From Alligator mississippiensis (lineage: Eukaryota; Chordata; Crocodylia; Alligatoridae): a DNA stretch of 64,000 nucleotides. Each line of letters opens with the position of its first letter. Position 1 is the stretch's first letter. Shown piece by piece: positions 34,575 to 45,141 of this stretch. Location of the stretch: positions 54,452,434 to 54,516,433 of the forward strand of contig NC_081828.1 of assembly GCF_030867095.1 (NCBI RefSeq), read 5' to 3'. The notes below the pieces were generated by a model. That model worked only from the letters and a program-made list of their open reading frames with translations, was not told the origin of the DNA and did no database searches. Both the position numbers and the translations under genes were made by a program.

Positions 34575-35880
34575 TTAAAAAAAGCCACCCAATGTAAGGT
34601 AAGGCGGGATGGGGAGGCTAGTGGGGAGAGTTGGGGGACAAGCATGCTGGGGGAGATTGGGGGTGCAGGCAGGATCTGCAGGAGGGATGGGGGCAGGCGC
34701 AACCTGTAGGGAGAATGGGGAGCAGGAGGCATCCGTGGGGAGGGGCAGGTGTGATATGTGGGCAGATGGGGGGCAGGCGCAATTCATAGGGAATAGGGGA
34801 GCAGGTGCGATGAGCGGGAGGGATTGGGGGGCAGGTGGTGTCTGCAGGGGGTAGGGAGGCAGGCGCAATATGGTGGGGGTGCAGCTATGATTCCCAGGGT
34901 GGGTTAGGAGGTCAGGTATGATCCGTGGGAGGGATGGGGGAGGAATGGGGGGCAAATGCGGGGGCAAGCACAATTCATGGAGGATACGGGGGCAGGCTTG
35001 ATGAGCCAGAGGGATGGGGGGTAGCATGAGTGGGAGGTGTTGGGGTAGGTGCAGTCCATGTGAAAGATGGTGGGCAGGCACAAGGGTTGGGAGGGATAAG
35101 GGGAAAAAGGTGGGTAGGCATGATCTGTGGGAGGGATATGGGTAGGATTACCATATTTCCAGTTTCAAAAAAGAGGACACCTGGCAGGGGAGGGGAAGGG
35201 GTATATATCCTGACCCCCAGCCCTGCCAGTGCCCCTCACTCCTGACCCACAGCCCCTTTCCCACCCCGGATCCCTGCTGGCTGGTGCTCCTCACTCTTGA
35301 CCCAGAGCTCCCTGCTGCCCCTCACTTCCAACCCGCAGCCCCCTGTTCCCCCCAGCCCTGTCGGTGCCCCTCACTCTGTACCCACAGCTCTCTGCTGGTG
35401 CCTCTCACACTTGACTCGCAGCCCCCTGCCTCATCAGTGCCCTGCACTCCTGACCCACAGCCCCCTGTTCCTGCCAGCCCTGCTGGTGGCCCTCACTCCT
35501 GACCTCCCCCAGCCTTGCTGGTGCCCCTCACTCCCAACCCAGATGGATGGTAACCCTAGATAGGGGGGGCATCTGCAGAGGGTCAGGGGGCATGTGATGT
35601 CTGCAGAGGGATGGGGGGTGGAGGCATGATCTGCAGAGGGGGAGTGGGAGGGCAGGTGTAATCCACAGGGGAATGCGTGGGGGACTGAGGGTCAGGCACA
35701 ATCTGTGGGAGGGTAGGGAGGCAGGTGCAATCCATGGGTGGATGGGTGGGGGAATGAGGGTCAGGTGCAATCCATGGGGGGATGGGTAGGCACAACCTGT
35801 TGGAGGGTGGGGGGGCAGGCACATTCCACGGGAGGGATCAGTGGGTAGGTGGGATCTGCAGGGGGTTCCTAGGTCCAGGA
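34575..35880. repeat. G-rich degenerate minisatellite downstream of RGL1
   Basis: Imperfect units of about 30-40 bp, of the form 'gggagggatggggggcaggc' plus 'gcaatctgtg' variants, run over 34575-35140 and resume at 35559-35880 after an inserted element. The plus strand (RGL1 sense) has many GGG/GGGG runs with quadruplex potential. The long minus-strand open frame 34575-35081 is low complexity, not a gene. Confidence 0.85.
35143..35558. mobile_element. hAT-like element inserted in the minisatellite, carrying its own repeats
   Basis: The left terminus TAGGATTACCATATTTCC and the inverted right terminus TAGGGTTACCATCC pair. The flanking octamers GATATGGG (35135-35142) and GATAGGGG (35559-35566) match at 7 of 8. 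The interior is a C-rich minisatellite with units like 'gtgcccctcactcctgaccc'. It is the same family as 62621-63125 (TAGGGTGACCATATGTCC). Confidence 0.8.
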
Positions 35881-38394
35881 AGGTTTGGCAGGATCAGGAG
35901 GATTTGCAGGGACCAGGGTCTATTTTTAGCCCCCAGTCCTCCTGGCGAACCTGCAGCCCCATCCCCCTGACTCCTTCCCTCACCGATACTTACTTGCTCA
36001 GCTCTCGGCAGTGGTGAACACTGGTAATGGTGGCAACTAGAGCAGTGTGCGCGATGGGGAGTTGTGGGGGGAGCGGGGTAAAAATAGTCCATTGCCAGGG
36101 CTGTGCAAGTAACTGTACCCACACTGGGGTCTAACCTAGATTGAGAAAGTCTGATAGTACATTCATCTAGGTCTGTCTTAGACCAGGTCCCGCTATTTTT
36201 AAACTGGTCTGTGTTGCAGAACTTTTCTGCTATTACAGGTTTAGATTGATTTCCAATCACTGAGACAGGGTTTGAATGTAAGGTCCACACCCAGGGCAAA
36301 TTAAGTTAGATTAGATGGCCATTTTGAACTCTCCTGAATGTCTGCCCTTAGTCTATAAACAATTTCCTGACATGGTACATCCTTCCAGATGGAATAAGGC
36401 ATTTAACTATCTGTAGAGGCTTCCACATCTGGTATTTTCTGTGAAACTTTAAACATGCATTTCTGAACTCTGTGATGCCAATCTCTCCAGAACACAAGCT
36501 TCATTGAAGTTTTTAATTAAAAGCCATAAATGAAATATTGAATTGTAAGCAACACTTGCAGAATACATTTTCTTTTTAAAATATTAATGTTTATTTTAAT
36601 AAACTCAGATAATGAATTTTACATAACTCTGGAGAGTGTTTTACCAGTTCTGCAGTACTATTTTTTCAAACCTGGGGCTACAATACCTTAGTAAAGAACT
36701 ATGAAAAGACTTGAGATATCAGTGAGTATCCTAAAAAGTCCTAGTGTTTTGCACTAGATAAATAATTATTCTCTTTTAAATAGCAACGTGCTCTCTCTGG
36801 TCTGAATATCTTAATTCCAAATTGTGCTTTTGTTCGAAAGTGAAGACGGTTGGTTCCAAACAAAGACTCAGAATGTGTCCTTAGTTTACACACATGTACA
36901 AAAGATGTTCCATTTTCATTGTATTTTAGCAGAATCAGTGCACAAATGTGTTTGGTCAGTTTTGGTTTTTATCCATACAGTATGTTACATAAAGCATAGA
37001 CATGCGTCCGCACAATGTATTAATGGCGGTAGAACCTGGACTTTTAGATGACCAAATGTATACAATTAAAACATGTATTTTTCTATTCTTTAAGGCAGCA
37101 AAATATTTATTAGCTAAAAATTCCTATTAAAGGTAGTCTTTTAAAAAAGTTATTCTCTCATGAACAAGATTTTTTCAAAAGTCAGAATGCTTCTTAGCAA
37201 GATCTATTTTCAACCCTATTGCTACTTTTTCTTCCTCATACCTTTGATTCAACATTCCTTTAACATTTTACCAAAATTACGATAACATTAGGAATTAGCT
37301 GGTGTTTTTTCATGTGGCTGGCCCTGAAATGTTCAAGCAGCTGTCAGGTGTTGAGACATAGCTAGGGAAAGTGAAAATAATTTCAATGAAACCAGACAGT
37401 TAGCTACTGAATGACACTGGTGTCAGGGCTCCAAACTGCTGCTCAGAAAATTGCAGTAGGAAACTAAGAAAATAGAGGGTTGTTTTTTTTTAATGATTTG
37501 TTCCTCATCCCATTTTTCACAGATAACAGTTAGTATTTGGGAAACAAGTGTGACATAAAGCAGGCATAGAGAACAAGCAGCCTACTTCTAAGTTTATTAT
37601 GGCTTCGTCGTTGCCAGACTCTTCAGAGAAACTAATACCCAACAATTTCCAATGAGTTTTCTCCAAAGTTCTTTGGGCTATTATGGAGGATACATATATA
37701 TATATATATAACCAAGGTTTGAGCAGGGTACGGACTCCCAGCAGGAACACAACTTTACCAAGTAAGACCTAGTTTTGGAATGTGTAAAATTGTCAACCAT
37801 CTCTTTCTTCTGTTCCTACCACATAGTGTCCCTTTCTCATCTCTGAAGTTTCTGGAGTGTACATGTTAAACTCCCAAGTCATCTCAAAATTCAGTTTACT
37901 AAAGTGTGGCCTGGTTGCTGCACCCACCCACAATTTCCAAATACATGTACTCATGCCTAGCTGGCAGAACCCTGCAAAAGGGCTCAGCCTTGATGAACTT
38001 GTGTGCTTATACAAAGGTCCTTGTATATGACCAGAACCATAGTTCCAGGCCCAGAAGACTTGCACATTATCTTGATGGCTGTGTAATAAGCAGCACTAAG
38101 CATATGTTTAAAGGGAGTGCCCATATGCCTCAACAAAGCTACAGAACAAGTTCAATTTGTTTCTAGTTTCAGCCAGTTCAGTTCTGTTATGAATTGTAAC
38201 TGCAACATACAGGAAATATTTTTTCCCCCACCTCTCACATATGGATACCAAAACAATGAAACTAAACTCACTATAATTTCCAAAAATAGTATTTACTTGT
38301 TGGTAAGATGAAGCATGAGCAGTTTTAATCTAGAAAGAAAAACTGTTCAAAAGTTGTAAGGAAGTGAAAAAGGGAAGGTGAAAAAAGTAGTTAT
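35881..38394. other. RGL1 distal 3' UTR or intergenic, unique
   Basis: AT-rich, non-repetitive sequence including the candidate distal poly(A) signal at 36598. A (TA)n run lies at about 37690-37710. No gene is recognised in the tail-to-tail gap. Confidence 0.5.
36598..36603 (+). promoter_or_regulatory. Candidate distal poly(A) signal of RGL1
   Basis: A canonical AATAAA sits in an AT-rich unique stretch 3.2 kb after the RGL1 stop codon. Using it would place the minisatellite and hAT insertion of 34.6-35.9 kb inside the 3' UTR. There is no transcript evidence. Confidence 0.25.
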
Positions 38395-38520
38395 ACTGGA
38401 TATTGCAGAACTCTTGGAAGAAGTGATATCTTTTATTAGACCAGCTATGTAATTGCAATAAATGTCTTTATTTGCAAGCTTTTGGGCTCACTTGCCTTTC
38501 CTCAGGCAAAAGAGAATGCA
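38395..38520 (-). mobile_element. Penelope-like element end, minus orientation
   Basis: 'gatatcttttattagaccag' and 'gcaagcttttgggctcactt' match the PLE 3'-end region. On the minus strand the hammerhead-type core reads CTGAGGA (one change from CTGATGA), followed by CAAAAGCTTGC. It is a solo fragment. Confidence 0.7.
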
Positions 38521-39904
38521 CAGATTATAACATTTCTCTCAGGTAGAAATGTTCCTATAGTGGATACTGGCACTTCATCATCACTGGAGACGTTCCTATT
38601 CCCACTCGGGTAGTAGATGAACTAGGTAGAATTATAGGGAAATGTCCACAGAATAAGTGCTTTTATGTGTTAAATTGTACATTTTCTGGCATTAAAAGTT
38701 CCCATTTCATTCACTTCCTTGTATTGAGATTAAGGAACAGACAATTTTCAAGGATCATTAAAAGTTCTGTTTTCAATAGGTTCTTAAAGCAGTAGTACCT
38801 TAACCACTAAAAACAACTATAATTTTTAAAAAATATGCTTAACTAAGATTCCTCCTCTCACCCATCTAACAGCTTCATATTTATCTATCACATGTTATCC
38901 CATGGGCCTCATTTCCTTTCTCCATGTTAAGTCTTTTACGTGCAAACGCAGCTGTGTGCACCATGTAGCCTGAGTTTTAAAATGTTACTTTCCAAAACAG
39001 GGGCCTCACACTCTCCAGCACAATGAACAGACCCTAGTGGAAAAAATCTGACTTGATACAGAGCAGTGAGCTCAGTTGTGCTCCATAGGTTATTGTGTAT
39101 GCTGTATATTTTGCAAGACAGGCACTTACATCATGGACAAAGTTCAGTCAAAGGTATTTAGTACACCCAATCTAGTGATGTTCACTAAGAGCCTGACCTT
39201 GCTGGCCTTACTCAGGCAAAACTCCCACTGAGTAACAGCTATAGAATCAAGCTTAAAAGAGGCATGAATCAATGTCCTACATCCATGCAAAATAGCAGAC
39301 GTTCCCTGTTGACATCATCTCCTGCTGTGCAGGAACTGGGGGATCAACTATCTCTGCATCATGAAACCTATCCATGGAATCTTGGTGTTCAGGACAGGGG
39401 TTGACAGCCGACAGCCCGCTAAGAGTTGGGATTCAGCCTGCAGGGGCTGGGGGGGGCACTGATAGCACATGGCAGCAGGGGCTGCTGACGTGGCACCCCC
39501 AGGGTCCTTCTGCCTGCTGTGTGCTATTCATTCCAGTACATTCCTGCGCCATGCTTCATCTCTTGCCTACGCAGCCCTTACAGATAACCCAGCCCTACCT
39601 GCCTGTCTCTCAAGCCCATAAGAGAATGGATAAAACTGTGTGAAGCTCCACCAGCCCCAATGCATGCAGTTCCAAGGGGGAGTGCCTGGTAGCCAGAGAC
39701 ACTGCTGTTTACTTACTTGCTTCAAAAACAACCTTAGTGAAGGCAGTCACTCTCAATCTCTGAATTTCATCCTGAAGTGCCTGGGGGCCCAATTTCCACC
39801 CCCGCTACCCCATCTTGGGCTGTGCGTTTGTACATTTTTGAGCTGTCTAGTACACAGACTCCTATCATATGTATATGGTATGTGTATATGTACATATACA
39901 TTAC
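38521..39904. other. Intergenic, nothing recognised
   Basis: Mostly unique sequence between the two genes. A GC-richer stretch lies near 39400-39560 without clear termini. Confidence 0.45.
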
Positions 39905-39913
39905 AGTGTAGTG

Positions 39914-39963
39914 TTCTTGGTAGTGTATATGTACATATACATATACACATACACTACCAAGAA
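39914..39963. repeat. AT-rich palindrome (hairpin)
   Basis: 'ttcttggtagtgtatatgta' on the left and its near inverse complement ending 'cactaccaagaa' meet in a (TA/CA)-rich centre, giving arms of about 23-25 bp. It may be a cruciform-forming microsatellite. Confidence 0.7.
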
Positions 39964-40230
39964 GTGTTCAACATCTGCCTGTGAGACACAGACACCTAGC
40001 TTGCAAAGCAGTATCTCTATGTACACTATACTATAACATACTGTTTGTTCAAGCCTTCATCATAAACCCTTGATTCAACTTGTGGTTATGGCTGTATGAC
40101 ACTTCAGGCCTGATCATCAAACAAAATTGTATTAGGTAAGTGGCTAAGGAAGGAATAAGAGTTATGTTGGACTTATACGTACTCACAACAGCAGCTTCTA
40201 TATTCAGAGGAAGTGACACTTATCTTAGAG

Positions 40231-40370
40231 CAGTGGTTCCCAAAAACATGATCCACAACTGCACAAGACCGCCTTCCCTGCCAATTAAAAGTTTAATGAT
40301 AAAAGCAAAAGGTGGAGTGAAAAATACTGAAAGTTGACAGTGGCCATTGCAAAAAATTTGGAAATAACTG
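40231..40370. mobile_element. 140-bp hAT element with 7/8 TSD
   Basis: Termini CAGTGGTTCCCAAA and, inverted, CAGTTATTTCCAAA. The flanking octamers are TCTTAGAG (40223-40230) and TCCTAGAG (40371-40378). It is the same type as the element at 31428-31644 and has no coding content. Confidence 0.8.
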
Positions 40371-41198
40371 TCCTAGAGAACGGTGGACAGAGCACTAAGA
40401 CACCAGTCTCTCTCTAACGTTCTGCTGCTGTTTTCTTTACTGTCACCAAGACCGGAACATGCCAGTACTGAACATATACAATGGAGATGTGTCTGACCAG
40501 CAACGTATCCTATCCTGTGTTTCCATCAAAGGCAGCTTTACCTCTGAAATGAAAGGGAACTGAGATGGTCCCAGTGTAAAAGGTGCATATCTCAATATTT
40601 CCATACACTTCCTATGCAAAGCCACCTACATTTAAAATGCATCCCATCTCTGAGGGAAATCTGAAATTCAGTGAAATATTTGTGATGCCATATTCATGCC
40701 CACAATTATATGCAAAAACTGAATTCTGCATGGTTTTCCCCCCTGTTTTTGAGGCCATTATACCTTCCATTAGTTTCAACTCCCATTAGGGTTCCAAACT
40801 GACATTCTGGTTCAATGCTGCTAAAACGAGGATGGCACAAAAATGCCTCCCTCTTCCCTTACTGAAGACTACATCAAGTTTCCTACTGATTTCACTCAGG
40901 TCAAGACGAGCCCTTTCTGATGATTAGAAAGACTACTAACTTCAATTTGATTAAGTTTTTCAAATACATTGTTTTAATGTTTTTTGTTTTTTTTAAATAC
41001 GCTACAAGGCAAGCAGTTTATTAGTGAACACTGACACCTGCTAGCTGCCCAGGCTGTAAATGGAGCTGATGCAAGCACAGCTGTCTAGAAAACAAAGACC
41101 TGATTATGGCAATGGAGTTTTCACACAGGGGAACCCCCTGCCTCTCCAAAATCATATACTAAGGCCCAGGGAAGACCCCCTACTCTTATGCCCCATGT
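40371..41198. other. Intergenic / possible COLGALT2 distal 3' end
   Basis: Unique sequence holding the minus-strand AATAAA at 41017-41022. Nothing else was seen. Confidence 0.45.
41017..41022 (-). promoter_or_regulatory. Candidate poly(A) signal of COLGALT2
   Basis: Read on the minus strand this is AATAAA, 2.5 kb after the COLGALT2 stop codon. I saw no other canonical hexamer between it and the stop. The length is plausible for this gene's 3' UTR, but there is no transcript support. Confidence 0.35.
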
Positions 41199-41463
41199 CA
41201 GCAATTCTCAACCAAGGTGCCAGAAGATCCTTTTAGGGTGCTGGAGGGAGACTCTTAATATTACCGCTGTTAGTTGTACAAACACCTACACATGATAAAC
41301 CCAGACATTTCAAATAGGAAATAACAGTGTCAAAAACATTCTGACCTGTTACAGTCTGTCTGAGGTCTTTACAAGAGAAGATTTGCTCTATTTTTCCACA
41401 GTCAAAAAAATGAGATGACATTTTCCAAGGGGTGACTTGAGTCTAAAAAGGTTGATTAGACTG
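41199..41463. mobile_element. hAT-like element in putative COLGALT2 3' UTR
   Basis: The left end CAGCAATTCTCAACC and the inverted right end CAGTCTAATCAACC match. The text 'ggtgccagaagatccttt' and 'aaggggtgacttgagtct' is typical of a reptile hAT family. No target duplication was recognised, so the ends are less certain. Confidence 0.55.
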
Positions 41464-42131
41464 CATCAGGCAGTTTCAGATATGTCTGAAGCTTAGGAAT
41501 TGGGCACTGTGTGACCTGGATGCAGACAAAATCAACTCCATCGTGGGACTGGCTTCCCTGGAAAGTCAAGTTCAAGTTTCCCATTTCCCCCAGTGAGAGC
41601 TCACATACTCCAAAATGCATTTTTGAGTGTTCCTTTCAGTGAGAAATACCTTAGTTGCTGCATTGGAATTGATCCCAAACCAGTGTGGTGAATTCAATCC
41701 TTGGTCAGTCACCAGTCACAGTCAGAGGAAACCATGCTGGAATTCAAGAATCAGAAATCATGCCACACAAATTAAGACTACACATAGCCAAACATCTTGC
41801 ATCTGAGATCTATGTATTATCAGACCTGCTGATAGGAAGTAATATATGTTTTCTTTTAGGAAAGAGCACAACATTATCAGCATTTAGTAAAAAACCCCAC
41901 AAAATAAAAAATAACCGCGCACTCAGATGTACAGATCATCCAGCAGCTGACACAATCTAAAGAATTTTAAATCCAGGAGGTCTTTTTTCCTCAGTTCTTC
42001 ATCTTGTATAGAAAAAGATCTAACCTACCATCAGCTAAATCTAAGTAATGTAGTATATAATCACCTGAATTATGAGACCCTTTTATAAAATAGATGATTT
42101 ACCATGCTGACATTTTAGCCAATTTCGAGTA

Positions 42132-42351
42132 CAGGTACTCCTCACTTAACGACCTACCTGTTTAACGACCACGCGGACTTACGACCAGCTCTCCGAGCAG
42201 TCGGTATTGTACGAAACGTATTGTGGAAATGGCAGCGCGGTGTCTCAAGCCAAGGCACGCAGTATCAAGGGGCGGCTCCTCGCTTATCGACCAATTCTCT
42301 TAACAACCTAGTCGCAGGAACGGAACTCGGCCGTTAAGTGAGGAGTGCCTG
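42132..42351. mobile_element. 220-bp pogo/Tigger-like (Tc1-mariner) non-autonomous element
   Basis: Terminal inverted repeats CAGGTACTCCTCACTTAACG and CAGGCACTCCTCACTTAACG differ at one base in 20. TA dinucleotides flank both sides (42130-42131 and 42352-42353). The interior keeps many CpG sites in an AT-rich neighbourhood, which suggests a fairly recent insertion. Confidence 0.85.
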
Positions 42352-43559
42352 TATAGAAGAACTCATCCAAAAAAGGATAAGCTTGCTCCTCACATTTAAA
42401 AATACACAAAAGGCAAGTTGCCTTTTTGTCTTGTATTATACAATTCTAATGAGGCTCTCAAACAATGAATTGTAGAGTTGACACTTAACATTTTCATTTT
42501 TTTTTCTTTTAAAAGGAATACTGTCAAGTAGTTTAAGCTCCAAATGCATAGAAATATTTTTATGACATATATGCGAGTGAAAGCTTTTTTTTTTTGGGGG
42601 GGGGGGGGGATATAGTAATTGGGAAGGAAATCCAAGAAACAGGAAGTAAGTCTGACTGATTTTGCTTCACTATTCAGTAAGCAAATTTTGTAAGAGGTGA
42701 CAGGGACACTGGATCTTTAAATAGCTGTCAGCTTTAGTAAGCTAAGGCATCAGTTCTCAAGCTAAGGCTTTGATTCTGGAGCCTGTACACAGGTTTCAGG
42801 GTTTTCAGACACCCTTCTTTTTCCCTGGGTGCATGGGATTCAGAGATTTCTAAATTTACGGGAAAGAAATCCTCAAATCGAGAAAGTTTGGTGGGGGGGA
42901 AAGGCCACATTACAGACAACGCTGAGAATTACTGCTCTGAAGTGTTGAAATTAACACAGAGGCGGACACTTTGGAAAGTCATTTTGATCTTGACTCTGAT
43001 CCTTTTAAAAGAAAAAAAGGAAGAAACTCCCCCCAGCCCAATACACACACACTACAGCTGCAGCTTCTTTTGGAGAAAGGGGTTACAAAAACCACAAACC
43101 TACAACAGTTAGTGTTACGCAGCAGCACGGTAACATCTATGTAAAAAGGTATTATGCTTATCCACTCACAGCCCCTATATATTAATCTTTATAAATACAG
43201 TATTCTACACAAGGAACTGTAGAAAGTCGTCATTCAAGGAATTTTTGTGATTATTCATGTAAACGCAGCAAGCCATGGAGCCAGCTCATTGCTCCATGGA
43301 AGTGTCGACATTACAAGTCCACATGAGAATGGACTGCAGTTCGTGTTATGCTTTTTTAGAAGTCTCTGTTCTTCTGGCAGCCTGGAACATTTTGGTTCAA
43401 CTCCAAACCCAGAAAGAAGAGACCAGGCTCAACTCAATTTGCTTTTGCATTAAAGATGATAAGATGGAGACCATGTTAACAGCTCTACAAGCTTCTAGGA
43501 GAAACCTTAAGTATGAGGCAGGGTTAGCGGTGGTTAGAGTCACACAGCAAACTGGGGAG
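42352..43559 (-). other. COLGALT2: COLGALT2 3' UTR, proximal part
   Basis: Sequence immediately downstream of the COLGALT2 stop on the minus strand. It holds a hAT-like insertion at about 42751-42934, a T10/G14 homopolymer junction near 42588-42610, and otherwise AT-rich unique sequence. It continues past the pogo-like element at 42132-42351 towards the candidate poly(A) signal. Confidence 0.5.
42751..42934. mobile_element. Probable hAT-like element in COLGALT2 3' UTR
   Basis: The left end CAGTTCTCAAGC and the inverted right end CAGTAATTCTCAGCG resemble hAT termini, but the flanking octamers (TAAGGCAT, CTCTGAAG) do not match. Confidence 0.45.
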
Positions 43560-43836
43560 TCATAGTTCATCCCTTGATGATGATGTGTCAAGAGATGATT
43601 GCGGTGGCAAGGCATCTTTGTTCTGGGCATCACTGTGGATCTTGCCTTGCTGCCGGGATTTCCAAGAATGTGTTCTGTCCCAGTCAGTGGATACCGTCTC
43701 ATTGTCCCAGATAGTGGAGGTTTCTGTGTCACTGAGGTAACCTGGCTGCCCAGTGTAATGGGTTGGATAAATAAGCAAGGGCTCTGCCGAGAAGGCTTTC
43801 AAGTCTCTGGACTCGTAATACTCCATGTACTTCGTT
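43560..43836 (-). CDS. COLGALT2: COLGALT2 terminal coding exon ending in RDEL
   Basis: Completes valine and reads [40 protein letters not shown] and onward to SSSRDEL with stop TGA (TCA at 43560-43562). The acceptor is ctcatcttcag. RDEL is a KDEL-type ER retrieval signal, as expected for a lumenal enzyme without a membrane anchor. Confidence 0.97.
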
Positions 43837-45084
43837 CTGAAGATGAGAAAACAATATTACTAGCAGAAACAACACTTGCTCAGCATCACTAGACACTCTT
43901 TGCCTTTTCATGGCTTACAAGCCAGTCTACTAAGCATTGACAGGTTGGCAAGCTTACATTCTTCTCATAGGACCTGGGCAAATAATTTAAGACTGAACTG
44001 TACAAAAAGGTAGGAACACAATTATCGCTTTTCAGAAAAAATGATCTTTACATGGTCAGATAAGGACAACCTTGCACTGAGGCATTTCAGAAACCAGACA
44101 CTTCTCCTGTCAGTTAAGAACTAACCCTCTCTGGAGTGAGACGTGGGAAGCATGCTATGAGACAAGAATGGCAGGAAGCAAAGTTGACTTTTGGCTCCAA
44201 TTGGAGAAGTTTTTATGGTAATGGTGAGCCCTGGGACAGTGCAAGTTGTGAAAGCCTTTGGACATGCAGCTTCTGAATTTTTTCAGTAAGTTCCCAAACG
44301 AACTGTGTATGGGATTTCTAAAAGAAACGTTTCCACTGAAGTAAACAGAAAGTCTCCCAGTACTAAGACCAATACCAATGATTTCAGTGGGAATCAAGAA
44401 AGATAATTTCTGAATACTTTTGAAAAATCCCCTTACGAGAAGGCAGACATAAAAGGCTGTAGCTATACCAATGGTGTTAAAATTGCCTCCCATTACTCCC
44501 TAGTGAAGCTTCCTGATGTTAACAGTAGTGGAAATGCTACTGTTAACCGGCTGCTGGTGTTTTAAGTGACACATATGCTAACCTTGCTTACAGGTGGTCC
44601 AGACAACCCAGTAGTAGCCTGAGTTGCTACCATCAGAGGAACTGTTACTGGTACAGATAAGGCCAAGTGATGCACCCAGCCAATGTCAACTGAATCAAAT
44701 ATCCAATGATGGGCATGAGGTGTCAAAAGGAGAACAAAGGCCTGTCTTAGATATGTTCTTAGAAGACAAAAATGTGTGGACACAGGGGCAGAGTTCTACT
44801 TGTTGAGAAGAGAGACCACAGATGTGGCACTGCAAATTGTTTTGGTAAGATGTCACAGTGGGTAGCTAGACAGTTAGTGGGAGCATTATGGTACATGAAA
44901 GAAACTTTCTACAAAATGTAGACCATCCTTAAAGAGAATCCTCCTGACCCTTGACACTTACATTACTTTCCAAGATATTTAGACAGCCTGACTGTCTCTA
45001 GATGACAAAATGCACACTTTCCACAAACAAATAGAGAATGTTTACAATTCTGGCTGAACGTTGGTTCACAGTCATCACTACTCC

Positions 45085-45141
<57 letters not shown>

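Noticed and set aside
34575..35081. 168-residue Pro-rich minus-strand frame
   Set aside because: It is the antisense of the G-rich minisatellite.
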